Of a stretch of DNA of 64,000 nucleotides, positions 11,145 through 24,190 are shown piece by piece. Positions within the stretch are counted from its first letter, which is position 1; each line of letters starts with the position of its first letter. The stretch is from positions 33,560,812 through 33,624,811 of the forward strand of contig NC_059502.1 in assembly GCF_914767665.1 (NCBI RefSeq), read 5' to 3'. The DNA comes from Harmonia axyridis. Taxonomy: Eukaryota > Arthropoda > Insecta > Coleoptera > Coccinellidae. Made by a program: the position numbers and the translations under genes. Below the pieces are notes generated by a model that worked only from the letters and a program-made list of their open reading frames with translations, did no database searches and was not told where the DNA came from.

Positions 11145-14093
11145 GTGAGTATTTTGTGCTGTTTTTAAGTTCCAAATAGATATTTGACCTTTTGTAGGTA
11201 ACATGTGGATATTAAGCGTGAATTTTGTGCTGTAACAAAGTTCATTATTTAATGATCACATGCTTAATTATGCCAATTTGAAATTGCATACATGAAATAC
11301 CTAGTTAGGTTGAGTTCGTAATCCGCTGAATCGGTGATGATATGAAGTCCTAAATGATTTAAAAATCTGATCGAACTATTAGATAAAAGCTCCTTCTTAC
11401 CTACAAGCCAGATATTTTCTTGAACTCGGGTTTTTAATTTGAACGTTAATTAGTTATAAATTAAAATAGTATATTTCAATTCATTGTGTTTCTCAATACT
11501 ACTTGTGTTGATAAATTCCTCTATTTCGCATTCTTGTGGCTGATTATTTAACTGATTTCCATGTTCCTGGGTTCGAAAAGGTTATTTTTTCCAATGAAAC
11601 AGGTACTGGTGAAGTGAACTTCGTGTTCGAACAAAGATCGAAAAGAATGATAATGACCACCTGCATAGCAATACAGAATTTGTTATGTTATATTTGCAGT
11701 GTTGAAATAGTGTTTTAAAAACTGTTCACTTTTACTATATTTCGATAAAGCCTTGACGACAATTAGATGAAATTTGCTTTACGCATCTAGGTATGCAAAA
11801 CCAGTTTTTCTGCACATTGTATACTTTTATTTTGGTAATTGAAATGAAATTTATCAATGAACACAATGTTTCATTTTGAGCCATATTGTGAAGCGTTTCT
11901 TACGTATCCTTCGGAATAACTGATAACTGATTATTTAATCCATCCCATCTTAAAAATGAACAAACTCGATGTCGTACAATTTTACCATAGGTATTATAGT
12001 ACATTGAGAATCGCTCAGATATCTCAACTCATTTGAAAACAATATTAAACTGAAAGTTTTAGGATCTCAACCATTATTCTGAACTTACAATTAAATACAT
12101 AAAATATTCGGAATTTAGGTTTGAGCTCGGGTTTAAGGATGGATGAAACAAATTTTTGGTATTAACAATGTAACGTTGTAAATACATATTTCAAATTTTG
12201 ATAATATTTCTACATATTTCAAATCTTCAGTGATTTGAAATAGAAATTTCAATCAGTTACATCAAGCTCCGATAAAACAAAATCAATCTCAAATTCAATG
12301 GAATTACTGTCTATAATTCAATGCAGATCTTTTAAAGACCTAAATATTCATCGTTAGGCTCATATCACAAATATTTGATTGGATTGCCTTTCTGGTTAAC
12401 ACATAGAATTGAAAAATACCACTTCCTGGCATTCTTCATATTCATGAAGTGCACAATACATTAATCAATATGCCTCGGGATGTATAAAACATTTATTGTT
12501 CAATAGATCTTTGACAAATGCATGATATGAATTCAAAAGAGTGAAGTTATTTGTTTATGTTTTAATTGTTTCTAGAAAGTGATTTCATTACAAAAAAAAA
12601 ATAAGGCACTCGTGGAAAATAGAAATATTATCGAAAATATTATGATCAAATCAACAAGCGATGCGTGTAAATCGATCTTGAGGTAAAAAATTATATGTAT
12701 ATCTGGGAATTTGAAAGAAATTAACCTGCAATTTTGTTATTCCAAGCCCCAAATAATAAGACTTATTATCCGCTGTCAAGGATTATCAAGGCAAATGGTT
12801 GATTATTGCATTGTTTCCACTATACCTACATGAGATTTAGAAACTATAGACTGATTTTTCAATATTTGTTTCGTGACCGATGTATCATATCGTGTACTAG
12901 ATCTTTGGTAGACTAATAATAAATTTCGAACTGGAACGACAAATGTTGTTCAGAAGGTTCGCGATAATCAAAGAAATCAGTGAACTTGAAGCCTTAATGA
13001 TTGTATTTTCCTGTGTTTTGATGGACGTTAATTACTTTCAAGGTTAGCGAATAACAAGACAGATTGTATTTCTGGGGTTACGTCAGTTCACCTTTGAATG
13101 AATTTGTTGTAAGGTTACACAAGAAATTATTGAGAGATTTTAGTAAGAAATGTTTGGTTTGTTGTTGCTAATTTCAAATGATGAATTGTCCATTGTCAGT
13201 GTTAATAAATCAACTTCTCTGTAATATTATTATTTTTCAAATAAACTCTTAGTTCCTTGACGATCTAATGCATACTTTACGCGAACCTTTTTTTGATATG
13301 AATTGACTATATTCAACTTGAGTATTTAGTGACAATTAGTGGAAAAATACAGATGGCCCAGTAAAAACCTCAATCTCTGCAAAAAGGACAACGAACAATA
13401 TTCAAAATTGAACTAAATGGGTTGAGTATCACATTAATGAAGCGTTTCTGCCGAAGCTTCTGCAGATATTGTTTTTTGCTTGGCTATATTAAATTTGAAA
13501 TCGACCAAGGGGGTCTGTCTTGGTTAGAAATTCATGTAACCACCTCTGGAATCTAAAAACCCTGACTCCTTAGAGCGCTCGTCAGCTAACATGTCGCTCT
13601 ATCATATCGTCACAATTTTCAAGTCTTCAGCCGCGAATGGTTTCAAAGGATTACGTTCCTGTCCGATAACGAATTCGTCCTGAAATCTGATTCTGTCTCT
13701 GTTGAGTTCGTTTGTGGGTTAAATCCGACTAGTAAATATGGCCGTTCGATTTTTTTCCCGATAATTCCTGATTTGTTTTCCTGATAATTGCAGAATATCC
13801 ATTGAAATATTACATTTAGATATGATGATTACAGGTTGATCACGTCACCAGAACTAGAGAATATTGAAAAAGAATATCGAAAAAAAATTGAGTTAAGATT
13901 TGACCGTCAACAATGACATTATAATAAATCCCATCTGATAATATAGTCCTAATGATATACTATAACAGTTCTATGGTATCCAACAGGGGCATTAATGAAC
14001 AAGAGCTGCAAAGGAGCGCTTCTTTATTCTTTTTTCTACATTCATGCAAAAAGCATAACTTTATTGAACTATATTTAGTGGAAAAAGAAGTTT

Positions 14094-14115
14094 TTTATTG
14101 CACTAGTGCAATAAA
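14094..14115. repeat. Perfect 22-bp palindrome
   Basis: Two 11-base halves with no spacer, centred between 14104 and 14105, with the core TTATTGCACTAGTGCAATAA at 14095-14114. TTGCAC-type words recur over the next 450 bp (14121-14128 and around 14450-14540), suggesting the palindrome belongs to a larger degraded structured repeat. Confidence 0.9.
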
Positions 14116-14469
14116 GTTTTTATTGCACTCATCTGTCATTCTACTTCAACGTGATGTCATCATGACAAACATAAACGTTCAAACCCACTACATATTTATC
14201 AGATTTGCTGTGAGATTGGCAATACGTCTTAAACAGTTACATATTTTATATTATTTTGTATTAATGTTAGCAGCCAGAGATAAACAAACAATGCCTTCCC
14301 GAGAATAATTCCTTAATCAAAACTGATCCGATTTGTAACCGTCTACCTCCATAGAGCAAACTGTCTGTACTATGACTACACCTCATGATAACATTTGCTT
14401 TTTGCATGAACGAAGAAAAAATGTTGTATGCAACTCGTGCAAAAATTGTTTATCGCACTCGACGCGAAA

Positions 14470-14503
14470 TTGTCCGACGAGGCCGTTAGGCCGAGTTGGA
14501 CAA
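14470..14503. repeat. GC-rich imperfect hairpin
   Basis: TTGTCC GACGA GGCC pairs with GGCC GAGTT GGACAA around a GTTA loop. The outer 6-bp and inner 4-bp stems are perfect, and most middle positions are unpaired. This is a GC-rich island in AT-rich sequence. Together with the nearby GCACTCGACGCGAAATTG it probably marks a repeat element. Function unknown. Confidence 0.6.
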
Positions 14504-15566
14504 CACGTCCATTCAAACATTCACTTTTTGCACTTGTTGCATAAATAACTATTATGTCCCAACAAAAGTAATCATACGTAGAATAATTTCAAAATAGATC
14601 CAAACATTAGGTATCTACTCTTTCGATTATTTGAAATAAATTGACCGGTTTGCTGCCAAATCTAAAATTTGTTCTTCGTACACTGATATCGATATTTTTC
14701 ATCAGGTAACGTTAACATCTTAATAAGCAATGTATTGCACATTTTTAACAGTATTCAATCTTTTTAAGACGAGACATATGGTTTGAAATTTTTCTTGTTG
14801 AAGTATGATCAATCCAATCTTATTGTTTAAATTATAAATATTTTCCTCATTTTGCTCAGGATAGCACTAAAGAACTCGTTAAGCTCGTGGTGACCCCTCT
14901 TTGACAGTGTATTTTATTAATTCAAGAAATATAGTCCTTTCCTTCATATGTAAGACTATACAAAAATCTTGATTTTAAATGATACATGGCTTGTAATATG
15001 ATCTTTTTTGAGGCGTGGTATCGTTCCATATGTTACTACAGAATGATGTAATGTAAACAGCACGACTATTGTTTGTTCCAAATTATAAATCAAAAACATA
15101 TTAAAAAGTAATGACTTTCAAATTGAGTTATAAGGGTAGAACTTTGCGAAATAAATTTTTTGTTGAATATCATTACAAATTCAATTTAATTTTTTTTCGA
15201 TATTGAAGGTTCCATTAACTTGTCATTGAAAAAGTCTGGTTAACAACTTTTTGTAAAGAATAACCGAGAACTTGAAAAAAATGTTTCAGACAGATCGAAC
15301 CCGAAGTATGCGAGAAGCATTAATACATTCCACACAATTTTCTGCCATCCTCTTGACAAAATTCTAGTACTCTTTGTCATCATACGACTTTCCTAACATT
15401 TTTGGCAATTAGTTTTTCACTGTCTTTTTGCGTTTTTGGAATTTTTTTCAGGAATGTTACAATTTTTTTTATTCTTTCTATGTTCACATTTGAAGTTGAA
15501 TTTTCAAATTTTTGGATTTACTCAGTGGTGACTGGTAAGACATAAAAGTTTGTATGCACCACGGAT

Positions 15567-15659
15567 AGTAGATGTTGATACCCTCGGGCGATTAAGATAC
15601 TCTTGAACCAGAGACCTTCAGATTTGAAAGTCTTCGCCCTCGAGGCATTAACATCCACT
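15567..15659 (-). repeat. tRNA-like / SINE-like structured segment
   Basis: Arms 15567-15590 and 15635-15659 are imperfect reverse complements (CCCTCGGGCG against CGCCCTCGAGG, plus matching GATGTT...AACATC tips). They enclose an 8-bp hairpin, GACCTTCA/TGAAAGTC (15613-15632). Read on the minus strand, the centre resembles a tRNA anticodon arm followed by GGTCTCTGGTTCAAG, which resembles an RNA polymerase III B box. No intact cloverleaf or CCA-end context can be made with confidence. A decayed tRNA-derived SINE is the likeliest reading; a chance multi-hairpin is the alternative. Confidence 0.35.
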
Positions 15660-16604
15660 GGGTCATAGATAACTGTTTTATTCGTCTATGATACTCAAAT
15701 ATACGAAGTTATATTTTCAAACATAGTTGCACACACTTTATCACTTATTCGCATTGCTTCAGATAAATTCATAGCGAATATTCTACAACTGTTATCTTAT
15801 CATGAAATGAATTAGGTCGAAAAACGCAGTTTATTTTATACAATGTTTCTATTCTTCTTAGATGCATTAAACTGATATTGAAAATGTCATAATTGAAGGT
15901 TGGCTTCTGGGTTCTGCTGATTACCGAGCCTAACCGTTGAAAACAAGAAGCCAGAATTAAAAGCATTAGTTTGCGGATGATAGGATAATGTGCTGACGAA
16001 CACATTTGACAAAACATCGAAAAGGCGTTACCATTCGAAAGCGATAATGCAGACTAGCCGTCTTCATTGTATTCTGTTTTATTTCATTCAGATTTATTTC
16101 TAGTGCGGTTTCTTTTGCTCCTAATACAATAAAATTTACTATATCCACAAAAAACAACCCAACACGAAATATGTCATATTAATTATTTGTCCAAACTATC
16201 TTAACTATTTTTTCTCAAAAGGAATAAATGTATCAACATGCATTTTGGAAAAATTTAAGCAGTTTTTTGCTTACAGTAATTAATTACACAAATTTTCCTT
16301 AGCGACTTCGATATTAGGTAGAATATCGCATTGGCATAAGAACGGACAGAAATCTGACCTTTTGAGTGTTCGCTCGTTCACCGAACAAATCGCTATATCA
16401 TTTTGTCACAATGTCTGTAATGTTCGAATTTTGGCTCAGGAATGGCTTCAAAAGAACGACTGATGAAGTATTAGTGTTCAAATTCAATTTTGACCACCCT
16501 TCCCTAAATATTATAACTAGGTTAGATAAAAATATGACCGTGAGAAATTTTATCTTCCAGGTAATTTCACAGCTCCTAATTCGATTGATATCAAATATTT
16601 CATA

Positions 16605-16760
16605 TAGATGTGAAATAACAATTTGAAGCTTCATGCCAAATTTAATGTTGTATTTGTCACCAAAAGCAGAGCAAGTTCAAGATGAATATCGAATAAAAAT
16701 TACTCGGTATTTTCGTCACCACCAAATCGAGTTGAGATTTTGATCGTTTATTGAAAATTA
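16605..16760 (+). repeat. Old dispersed repeat (related to 63795-63955)
   Basis: Diverged similarity to 63795-63955 in the same orientation. Both carry GATGTRAAATRACAATTT, then an AATTTAATGTTG or AATTTCATGTTG block, CAAGTTCAAGATGAATAT or its counterpart, and end with GAGTTGAGATTTT. Similar wording recurs near 13840, 17280 and 39050, suggesting an abundant ancient family. Confidence 0.5.
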
Positions 16761-17689
16761 TGATTTGTGTTCAATATAGAAAAAACTCTATGTTCATCGA
16801 ATCTTCATGAATCTTTACTATATATTGAGTAAACAATGCCAAAACTTATAAATAATTCATTTATCACAACTTACTGGATATTTTTTAATGATTTGGGTTT
16901 TCCTGAGGATTACAAGAGAATATTTTTTCTCGATATTGATAGCACATACGACAAAAAAGTGTGACATAAAAAGTATAGTACTGGACTAAAGTTTTTCTAA
17001 ACTACCAGTGGTCCACCAAAAAAAGGTTCGGAGTAAAGAAGTAGGCCTTCAAAATTAGCATATCACATGATAAAAACTTTAAATTGGAATATAAATGCCA
17101 AATTTGAGTTAAATATCTTGTGAAAGGAAGAAACTTGACAAATAACCAAACGTCAACACCCGATATCTCGAAAACAGATCATTTGCAAGACAATGCGTTT
17201 TAGGACTTTTTTCTTGAAATGATCTGTTATTTTCGTTTGTATTTCAAATTTAGGAACTGTATGATATTGAAAGGGTAACAGTTTCAAGCTTTGTGCAAAA
17301 TTTCGTGGTCATAGTGTCGCCAGACAATTCAGATTATCGAATAAACTCGCGCTCAAAAGCTCCAGACTTCATGTAACTGATTTCATTTTCTTCATTACAT
17401 TCAAAAACTAGTGCCATTTTGTGTTCTCGTTTATGTAACGTCCTGTGCATTAAACTTTTTCAATAATAATAAAATATAATAAATTGATTAGATATTGGAG
17501 CCACCTTGATTTCTGTCTCTTTCACCCATTGATCACGCCTGGAATGTTATAGGAATAAACATATTATATTTGCGGTTTCCTTTATTTTACTCGCACTGCA
17601 TTCCATACTAATTATTTTCTACAAGTCACAATTTTTTTTTCGTAATCCTTTTAATTTTTATTTATCACTTATTTCGCCAAAAGAATATA

Positions 17690-17980
17690 GAGGGTGCTCC
17701 AGATTTTAGTTCAATAACTTTGGCGTCGGATAGCATAACTTTTTTCATGGAAAAAAGTTCATATAATCATATATATATATCCTAACAAGCTCCGTTTTAG
17801 AAAAACAGGTTATTAAAGTTAGAGATTTCAGAAGTGAAATAATTTTCTCGGAAAAAAGACAGTGGTGTAGATTCATCCCTAAAACGAAGCTTGTTAGGAT
17901 ATATGTTTATATGACTTTATTTCGTAAAATGGAGTTCTATCCTACGCCGAAGTTATTGAACTAAAATTTGGACCACCCTG
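17690..17980. mobile_element. MITE with about 110-bp terminal inverted repeats and TA duplication
   Basis: The left end is AGGGTGCTCCAGATTTTAG and the right end, reversed, is AGGGTGGTCCAAATTTTAG. Inverted similarity continues through TCAATAACTT, ATCCTAACAAGCT and CGTTTTAG, so the arms cover most of the 291-bp element. TA flanks both sides (17688-17689 and 17981-17982). There is no coding sequence. It belongs to the CAGGGTG-ended, TA-inserting group seen elsewhere in the window. Confidence 0.85.
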
Positions 17981-18501
17981 TATGTCGATGGGAGTTATTG
18001 CTTGTAGATAATGTTAGAAGCAGACCAGATTAATGATGTCTTATCCTATTTCACTCTTTCTTTCGAGCGATTCGTGAAATAGAAACTCAAGTTTTCGCAG
18101 TCTGAAATTCTGAGAAATTTGAGGATTAGAAGAATTGTTGCAACTACATAAACACAAAATACATTGTTTCGCCTCTGTTTATGGCTTTCGTGTATTTAAG
18201 TTTCAACATCAGAAGGAAACAATAATTAGATTTTCCGAGAAGTTCAATGAAAACATTTCTCATTGCTCGAGCAGAAAATCGGTACTTGGCACGTAAGAAG
18301 GTTATTGATGAAATTTCTGAAGTGGCTTGGAAACGTGAGGAATAATCCAATTATTATTTTATTATCAATAATGAAGCAAATAATGAATGCTCTTCATTAA
18401 TTATTTTCTATGAATAAATTCAGAACCAATTGAGGTATAGCAAGTTAATATAAAAAGCTTCAATGTTGATTATATTTGCCAGCACAAAAATAACTTCCAA
18501 T

Positions 18502-18675
18502 ATGGATCGAGTTTACGATTTGGATCAATGAGTTGAAGATGAAGAAAGCATGAGAATTCGTTTTGAAGCAACATTTTATTTAGGAGATGTAAGGTGTCGA
18601 TACATTTACAATACGTATCATAACTTCAGAGATGAGTTAAAATTGCTTACTCAAAAGCTAGATATTCATAAATAA
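18502..18675 (+). pseudogene. Possible broken small reading frame
   Basis: From ATG at 18502 one frame runs 57 codons to TAA, interrupted once by TGA at 18529-18531. The stretch after the stop has mixed charged composition (VEDEESMRIRFEATFYLGD and onward), unlike most chance frames nearby. No family recognised. It may be a fragment of a decayed transposon or gene, or chance. Confidence 0.2.
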
Positions 18676-20102
18676 TTTTGAATTGAATAGTTTCAGACGA
18701 ATCTTAAATATTCTTTTTAAATAATTACCAATTTGAAATCACCAATTTTTTTTCATCAATAATTTGCTCAGGCTCTAATTCATTGTATCTTCTGTAAATT
18801 TACACAAACCTCCAACTGATTATGAAGTTTCATTGTATTTCCTGTTCAAAGAAATTTTCTATATACATACCTCAAACTGATTATGAAATTTTTTATTTTA
18901 TATTATGTAATATGTGATCTTTTTTTCCCAAAGACTTTGCCACAACCAGTTTCAATGATGAAAATAATAGTTGTGCTTTTTACTATTTCAAATAAAAAAT
19001 TAACCTACGAATTAGTTCTAGTTTAGAACATATATGATTGTCAAGATCCACAGAGCAGAGGATAGGCATCAACAAAAAAAGATTGGTAATGGAGAAAATT
19101 TTAGCTCACCTGAGTACCAAGCTATGTTTCAAAAATCTTATAACAAAAATTCATGATGAAATTTTTCCGCATCTGTAAGAGTTTAGGAACGAAAAATTTC
19201 ATTATGAATTCGAATAGATTACAGTCGAGATTCACTCACCAGATTTCAAAATTTCAGATATAGGGATTCCATTTAAAAAGTTCCAATCTAAAACAGCTGT
19301 ACCTACTCTACTAATTCGAAAAATGCGATGGAATATATGTCTTATACTTCTGTTACTTTTGAAGTTTTGTGGATATGAACACTTCATTATACTTATATGG
19401 ACGCATGAACTGAAAAAATAATTAGCGTGATTTTTGATAATGAAGTATTCCCTGAAAGCTTCCTGATGCTTAACCTGTGTATAACTTTTGCTTCGTCTAC
19501 TCATTTCATTTTTTATTCGAAACGTAGAAGTGCTTTTCACAGAAGAATATAGTTTTTTTGTGTATTGACAAAAAACAAACAAATAATTAATAATTACTAT
19601 TGGATAGAGTTAACAAAGTTATTTATCGGAGGTTTATATTTGTTCGTCCATAAATTATTCCTTCCTAATATTATGTTGACATCCGAGTCGACTTGTGAAC
19701 CAGTTGGTTTATTTATATAACCCGATCCTATCCTTTCAGCTAATGAATTAGTAGTTTCATTTAGAGCAACACGCATGTTGACTTTGTTTTCATAAAGCAT
19801 TAGGGAGTGTTACTTTTTCATTAACATCTTGGACTGAACTCTAAGGTTGAACGCACTAACGAACGACTAAATTGTAGGTTGAAATGCAAAACATGCCTGT
19901 AAATTCAGTGACGCACATGACCTTCTAAAAAGTCGGACCGACAAAAAGTTGTACATGCTTCATTTTTTCCACCGAACGAAAAGTCGGTTGGGCAAATGGA
20001 GAGTTAATAGTTTTGTTGATGCAGGGATGCCAGGTTTGTGGATTTTTTCACAAAACTGAGGAAATTCAATGTTATTTTGAAAACTGCTATTAAAATTGAA
20101 AT

Positions 20103-20240
20103 AGAATAGAATAGAGTTTATTTAGTACAAATACAAAATAAACTACAGAAAATAAAGCTGTGAGTTATTCACCCTGAGGTTACAACTGTGTACAGCATTC
20201 AAATTATTATTTATTCCCTATTTTACGGTAACAAAAAAAA
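20103..20240 (-). repeat. Probable 3' end of a LINE, minus strand
   Basis: On the minus strand the sequence reads through AATAAACTC into a short ATTCT-type repeat (plus strand AGAATAGAATAGAGTTTATT), as at 3' ends of CR1/Jockey-like non-LTR retrotransposons. No reverse-transcriptase sequence is directly attached. Confidence 0.35.
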
Positions 20241-23200
20241 AAAAACTGAAAAACCAGCAACTATACATAATAAATGATGAGAATAAGAGTATGTACAAGT
20301 GTGATTTTATTTATGAAAATAGAAAATACTACAATTTCTTTTCATTTTTACGAAAATATAAAAAAGAAAACTGGAGAATTTTATTGGAAATCTGGCATTC
20401 TGGGACCAATGATTTTGACAACAGCAATACATGTGTGTTGTTTCACCTACTTTTTGGTCGACTGTCGGCCATGTGTTTTATACAACATCAAATAAGTGAT
20501 GACTTACTGTCGATCGTGTGTGTTCGACCTAATAGGTATTGGAGACCATCCTTTTTGTTGACTCCATTTGATATCTTTCTAAAACTTCTACTTTGCTCTC
20601 TGGTGTATTTCCGAAGTCCTGCTGATCAATATCAATGTTTTGTAAGTGATCGAAGTTGAATGATGACACAATTGAAGTTCCAGTTTCCCATTATAGACTT
20701 TCACGTATACCATACAATTGTGATTTGTTTTTTTCCCATAGTTGAATCAATTTTATGTAACAACTTGCAATACAGGATGAGGATAATGAGAAGTTAATCA
20801 ATATGAAGTATTTCAATCGTGATTATGAATCTATACCAGTTTCTCCGAAACGGATATCTCTGTTCAATCCCTGAAGACTAGTGTATCATTTCGTTCCTTG
20901 TATGTGTTATTATCTAGATATTTTGCTGATTGTTTCAGAATTCATTCATACAATTTCTATGGAGCATTTATTATACCTTCAAAAATGAGGCTGAGAAGAC
21001 TATTCAAAGAATCAATTTACATACTTTATTTTCTTGTCCCAATCATAAGGGAATAATAACCTTAATTTTTTTTATTCATATCAATGCTGGTGGATTATTC
21101 TTCATGATCGTTCTTGAATGTATTTATGATATTCTATTCAACATAGAATTGAAAACGTGCAATGTTTTCGTGGAACTGAATATTTTTTCTGAAATCGCTC
21201 AAGAATGCCTATTTTCTCGGCGCGACTTCTGATCCCAAAATACGCTTATTAAGTAGGTATTAAGTCCGTTGCTATAGCAACGAACCGTATCTGAAAACGA
21301 TACATTTTAGGTGTATCAACTTATTGTGTACATCAAGAATTTTTTTGCATACATTATTATATTTGTAACAGACTTCAATGCCTCAATGGCCGAGGTTTAA
21401 AGCTTCGGGTAACTACTCTATACACAATGTACAGGGTAGGCAAATTTCGTTTTTTAGTACTACAACTTTTAAACCAGAGGAAATAGACCAAATCTGATAT
21501 CCCATTCTCGTTTTTTTCTTCTGAGAAACTAACATTTTCTTCATTTTTGGCCACCTTCTTTTATTTTCGAGTTATAAAATTGGAATATATGTTGTTAGCT
21601 AGTTGTCCCGAAGTGAAACCAGATCAATGATTCCTTTAGAGCCACCAGAATGTGAAGTCGTTATGGTTGGAAAATGATCCCAATGTTGTGACAATTCATT
21701 AATTCATTTACTATGTAAATACAGTTTTTTTAAAATTGCATTTTTCTTCTGAATGTGGTCGGTCTTGTGACCGGCCACATTTTTATATTATTACATCATA
21801 TACATATATTCTAAACAACAAAATCAAATTTATTAGGCATGATATTGTATTCCAATTTTATTAACAATGAGTAATTCGACATGCACCTTTGCATTTATTG
21901 ACTTTGTCTTATCAAATAATGGCCGAAACTATAACATACAGATAAAAAACCTGATCTAGGTGTCCATGTCGGGTGAAATGATTCATAACCGAGCTGATAA
22001 CCTCCTTCTTTGACCATATTTTAATAAACTACATAATTTACAGAAAATTGCAAGCATAGCATTGTTCGAAGTTTCTTCAAATAACTGAACTTTCTTGGTT
22101 ACTATTTTTGAATTTCAATTGACTTAACACACTGAATGAATTATAATTTTTATTCTTTGCGTGAAATTTGCACTGTTTTTTCTTTTATTACAATTACTAC
22201 TACTATCTTTGAATTATGGTGTAATTGCATTCTGCAGTGTTAATCATGAATTCTGTTATTTATTTTCCTCCTCTGCACTAGATTTAAAAGTGGTCTCAAA
22301 ATAGACTTGTTTAATCAGAATATGTATCATCCGGACAGACGCCAATGAATACAGTAGACGTGAAACATTTTATTTGTTCCTTATTTTGCTTTTTCAACTT
22401 TTACATATTCTTATTACTTTTGGTATTGGTATTTAGATTTTTACTCAATGGAATATATTATATTTTCAATTGAATGAATCAATAAGAAAAAAAAGATCAT
22501 TACTTTTTGATCTGTCCATATCTCTTTACTTACAAAAAAAATGTAAATAGATATAACATTCTATATCTACTCTGATATATTTGAATCTGCTGATGTGATT
22601 AAGATGTTTATCATCTCATTCAAGAATTGGCATTTTCATTGACTTATGCTTATTTTCATTTCTTATGCACAGTATAAGCTTCCGAACGGAACCTGCCTTT
22701 TTTGAGGTTGAACAATTCCTGCTTGTCCTAGATACAAAAACTCGGATTTGAATGAAATGATAGTATAATGATAGAAATACTTGTCTGAACTAACATTCCA
22801 AAAATTATTGTTTTCGATTCTTTACATATACTTATATTCAATTTGAAACGCTAAGAAAACGTAAGATCACCAGATGTTATTGGTTTGTTTGCAATCTTCC
22901 CTTTCTGATACTGCCATTTCTTTGATAACGACAAATCGTAGTAGGTACACCTTACCCCAACTTAATTTTTCTGCAATTCAGTTTATGAATTATTCTTGAA
23001 AGGGGTTTACATTTTGAGAGCATTTTCGGGCTATAAAGCAGTTAGATTAACAAGGTGTATGGTATTATTTAAACCGGTACCTCAGTGCGTTAACCAAATG
23101 TGTAGACAGAGCTGTAACACTTTCAGGTATTCGGTATAATATTCTTGGTCATACATTTATCAAGTTTCTCCGCTTGCGGCGGTGTTCATTGAAATGTTAA

Positions 23201-23539
23201 GTCGTCCAGTCCACAGAAATATTCGCAATCAATTTTAACGTGGTTTTATTTCTGATACTTTGACACATATTTCAAATAATACGGTTTAAGTTTCTCAATA
23301 AAAACCTTCTCAACTTTGAATATATCACAACTTTGTAAGGTATGAATTGAAAAATTGAAATTTTTTCTTATAATTTTTTATTTTCTCTTTATATCTTATA
23401 ATAAATGAAGGTAAATTAACATTTGCGAAAAATTATAATAAGCTGACATATTTATATTGAAGGGCTTCCTCTTCAACCCAAACAAAATTTTCTCCCGGAT
23501 AACTGAATTATAGAGAAAAAATCATAAATATAAAATAAA

Positions 23540-24190
23540 CTATGAACTATTACAGCTAACAAAATATTATCTGCAAACAAACTTAAAATCAACTCAGATT
23601 CTGGTCAATCATTGATGAACAATAGTAAAAGTAGTGGTCCTAAAAATAATCTCTGAGGAAGGCCTAACTCATTATGATATTTCTTAGAAACACACATTTT
23701 GCATGAATATGAATCGATTAGACAGATAGCTCAAAATCCACTCAAGAAATATACTCTGAGACCAATATGATACCGCTTGTCAATTATAAAGTTGTGCTGA
23801 AGGCAATCGTATGCACGGGATAGGTCAAATAGGACCTCTGCAACATGTATACCCCCATCTCAGCTCGTACACAAACTGTAAAAACTCTCTACTCGCCTTC
23901 TGGGTCGATCTACCAATCCTGAAATCATGTTGTTTTTTCGAGAAAATAGAAAATTTTGTCAAATAACTTTAATAACTGACTCAATATTGAAATTGAGCGA
24001 TAACTGTCAATATTGTCTTCAGCATATTTTTTGTGTACGAGAATGACCTTGGCCAGTTCAAACAGAGATGGAAAGTTACCAGATGGAAGTGATAAGCTAA
24101 TGAGATGGACCGCATTAGATGAGCAATTAACTTAAGAATTCTTGTCGAGATCAAATCTGTGCCCTCACTTCCATCTACTTTAATCAGTGT
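23540..24190 (-). pseudogene. Degenerate non-LTR retrotransposon reverse transcriptase fragment
   Basis: Reading the minus strand in three frames with stops and frameshifts recovers reverse-transcriptase landmarks in order: ELAKVILVHKKY with NIDSYRSISILSQLLKLFDK (finger region), a RIGRSTQKA-like piece, GLRVYFLSWILSYLSNRF, a LPQ...GPLL block and SLFADNI, a decayed form of the catalytic (Y/F)ADD motif. This is the core order of CR1/Jockey-type LINEs. Many stops show that it is long dead. It is more decayed than, and distinct from, the LINE copies at 43.4 and 51 kb. Confidence 0.75.

Noticed and set aside
13952..14308. 118-codon plus-strand open frame
   Set aside because: It runs straight through the 22-bp palindrome and repeat words and has no domain signature.
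19232..19582. 116-codon minus-strand open frame
   Set aside because: No recognisable motif, Phe/Ile/Ser/Arg mix typical of AT-rich chance frames, and no splice or promoter context.
20291..20659. 122-codon plus-strand open frame overlapping another
   Set aside because: Two overlapping frames of similar length, neither with coding character; low-complexity AT-rich sequence.
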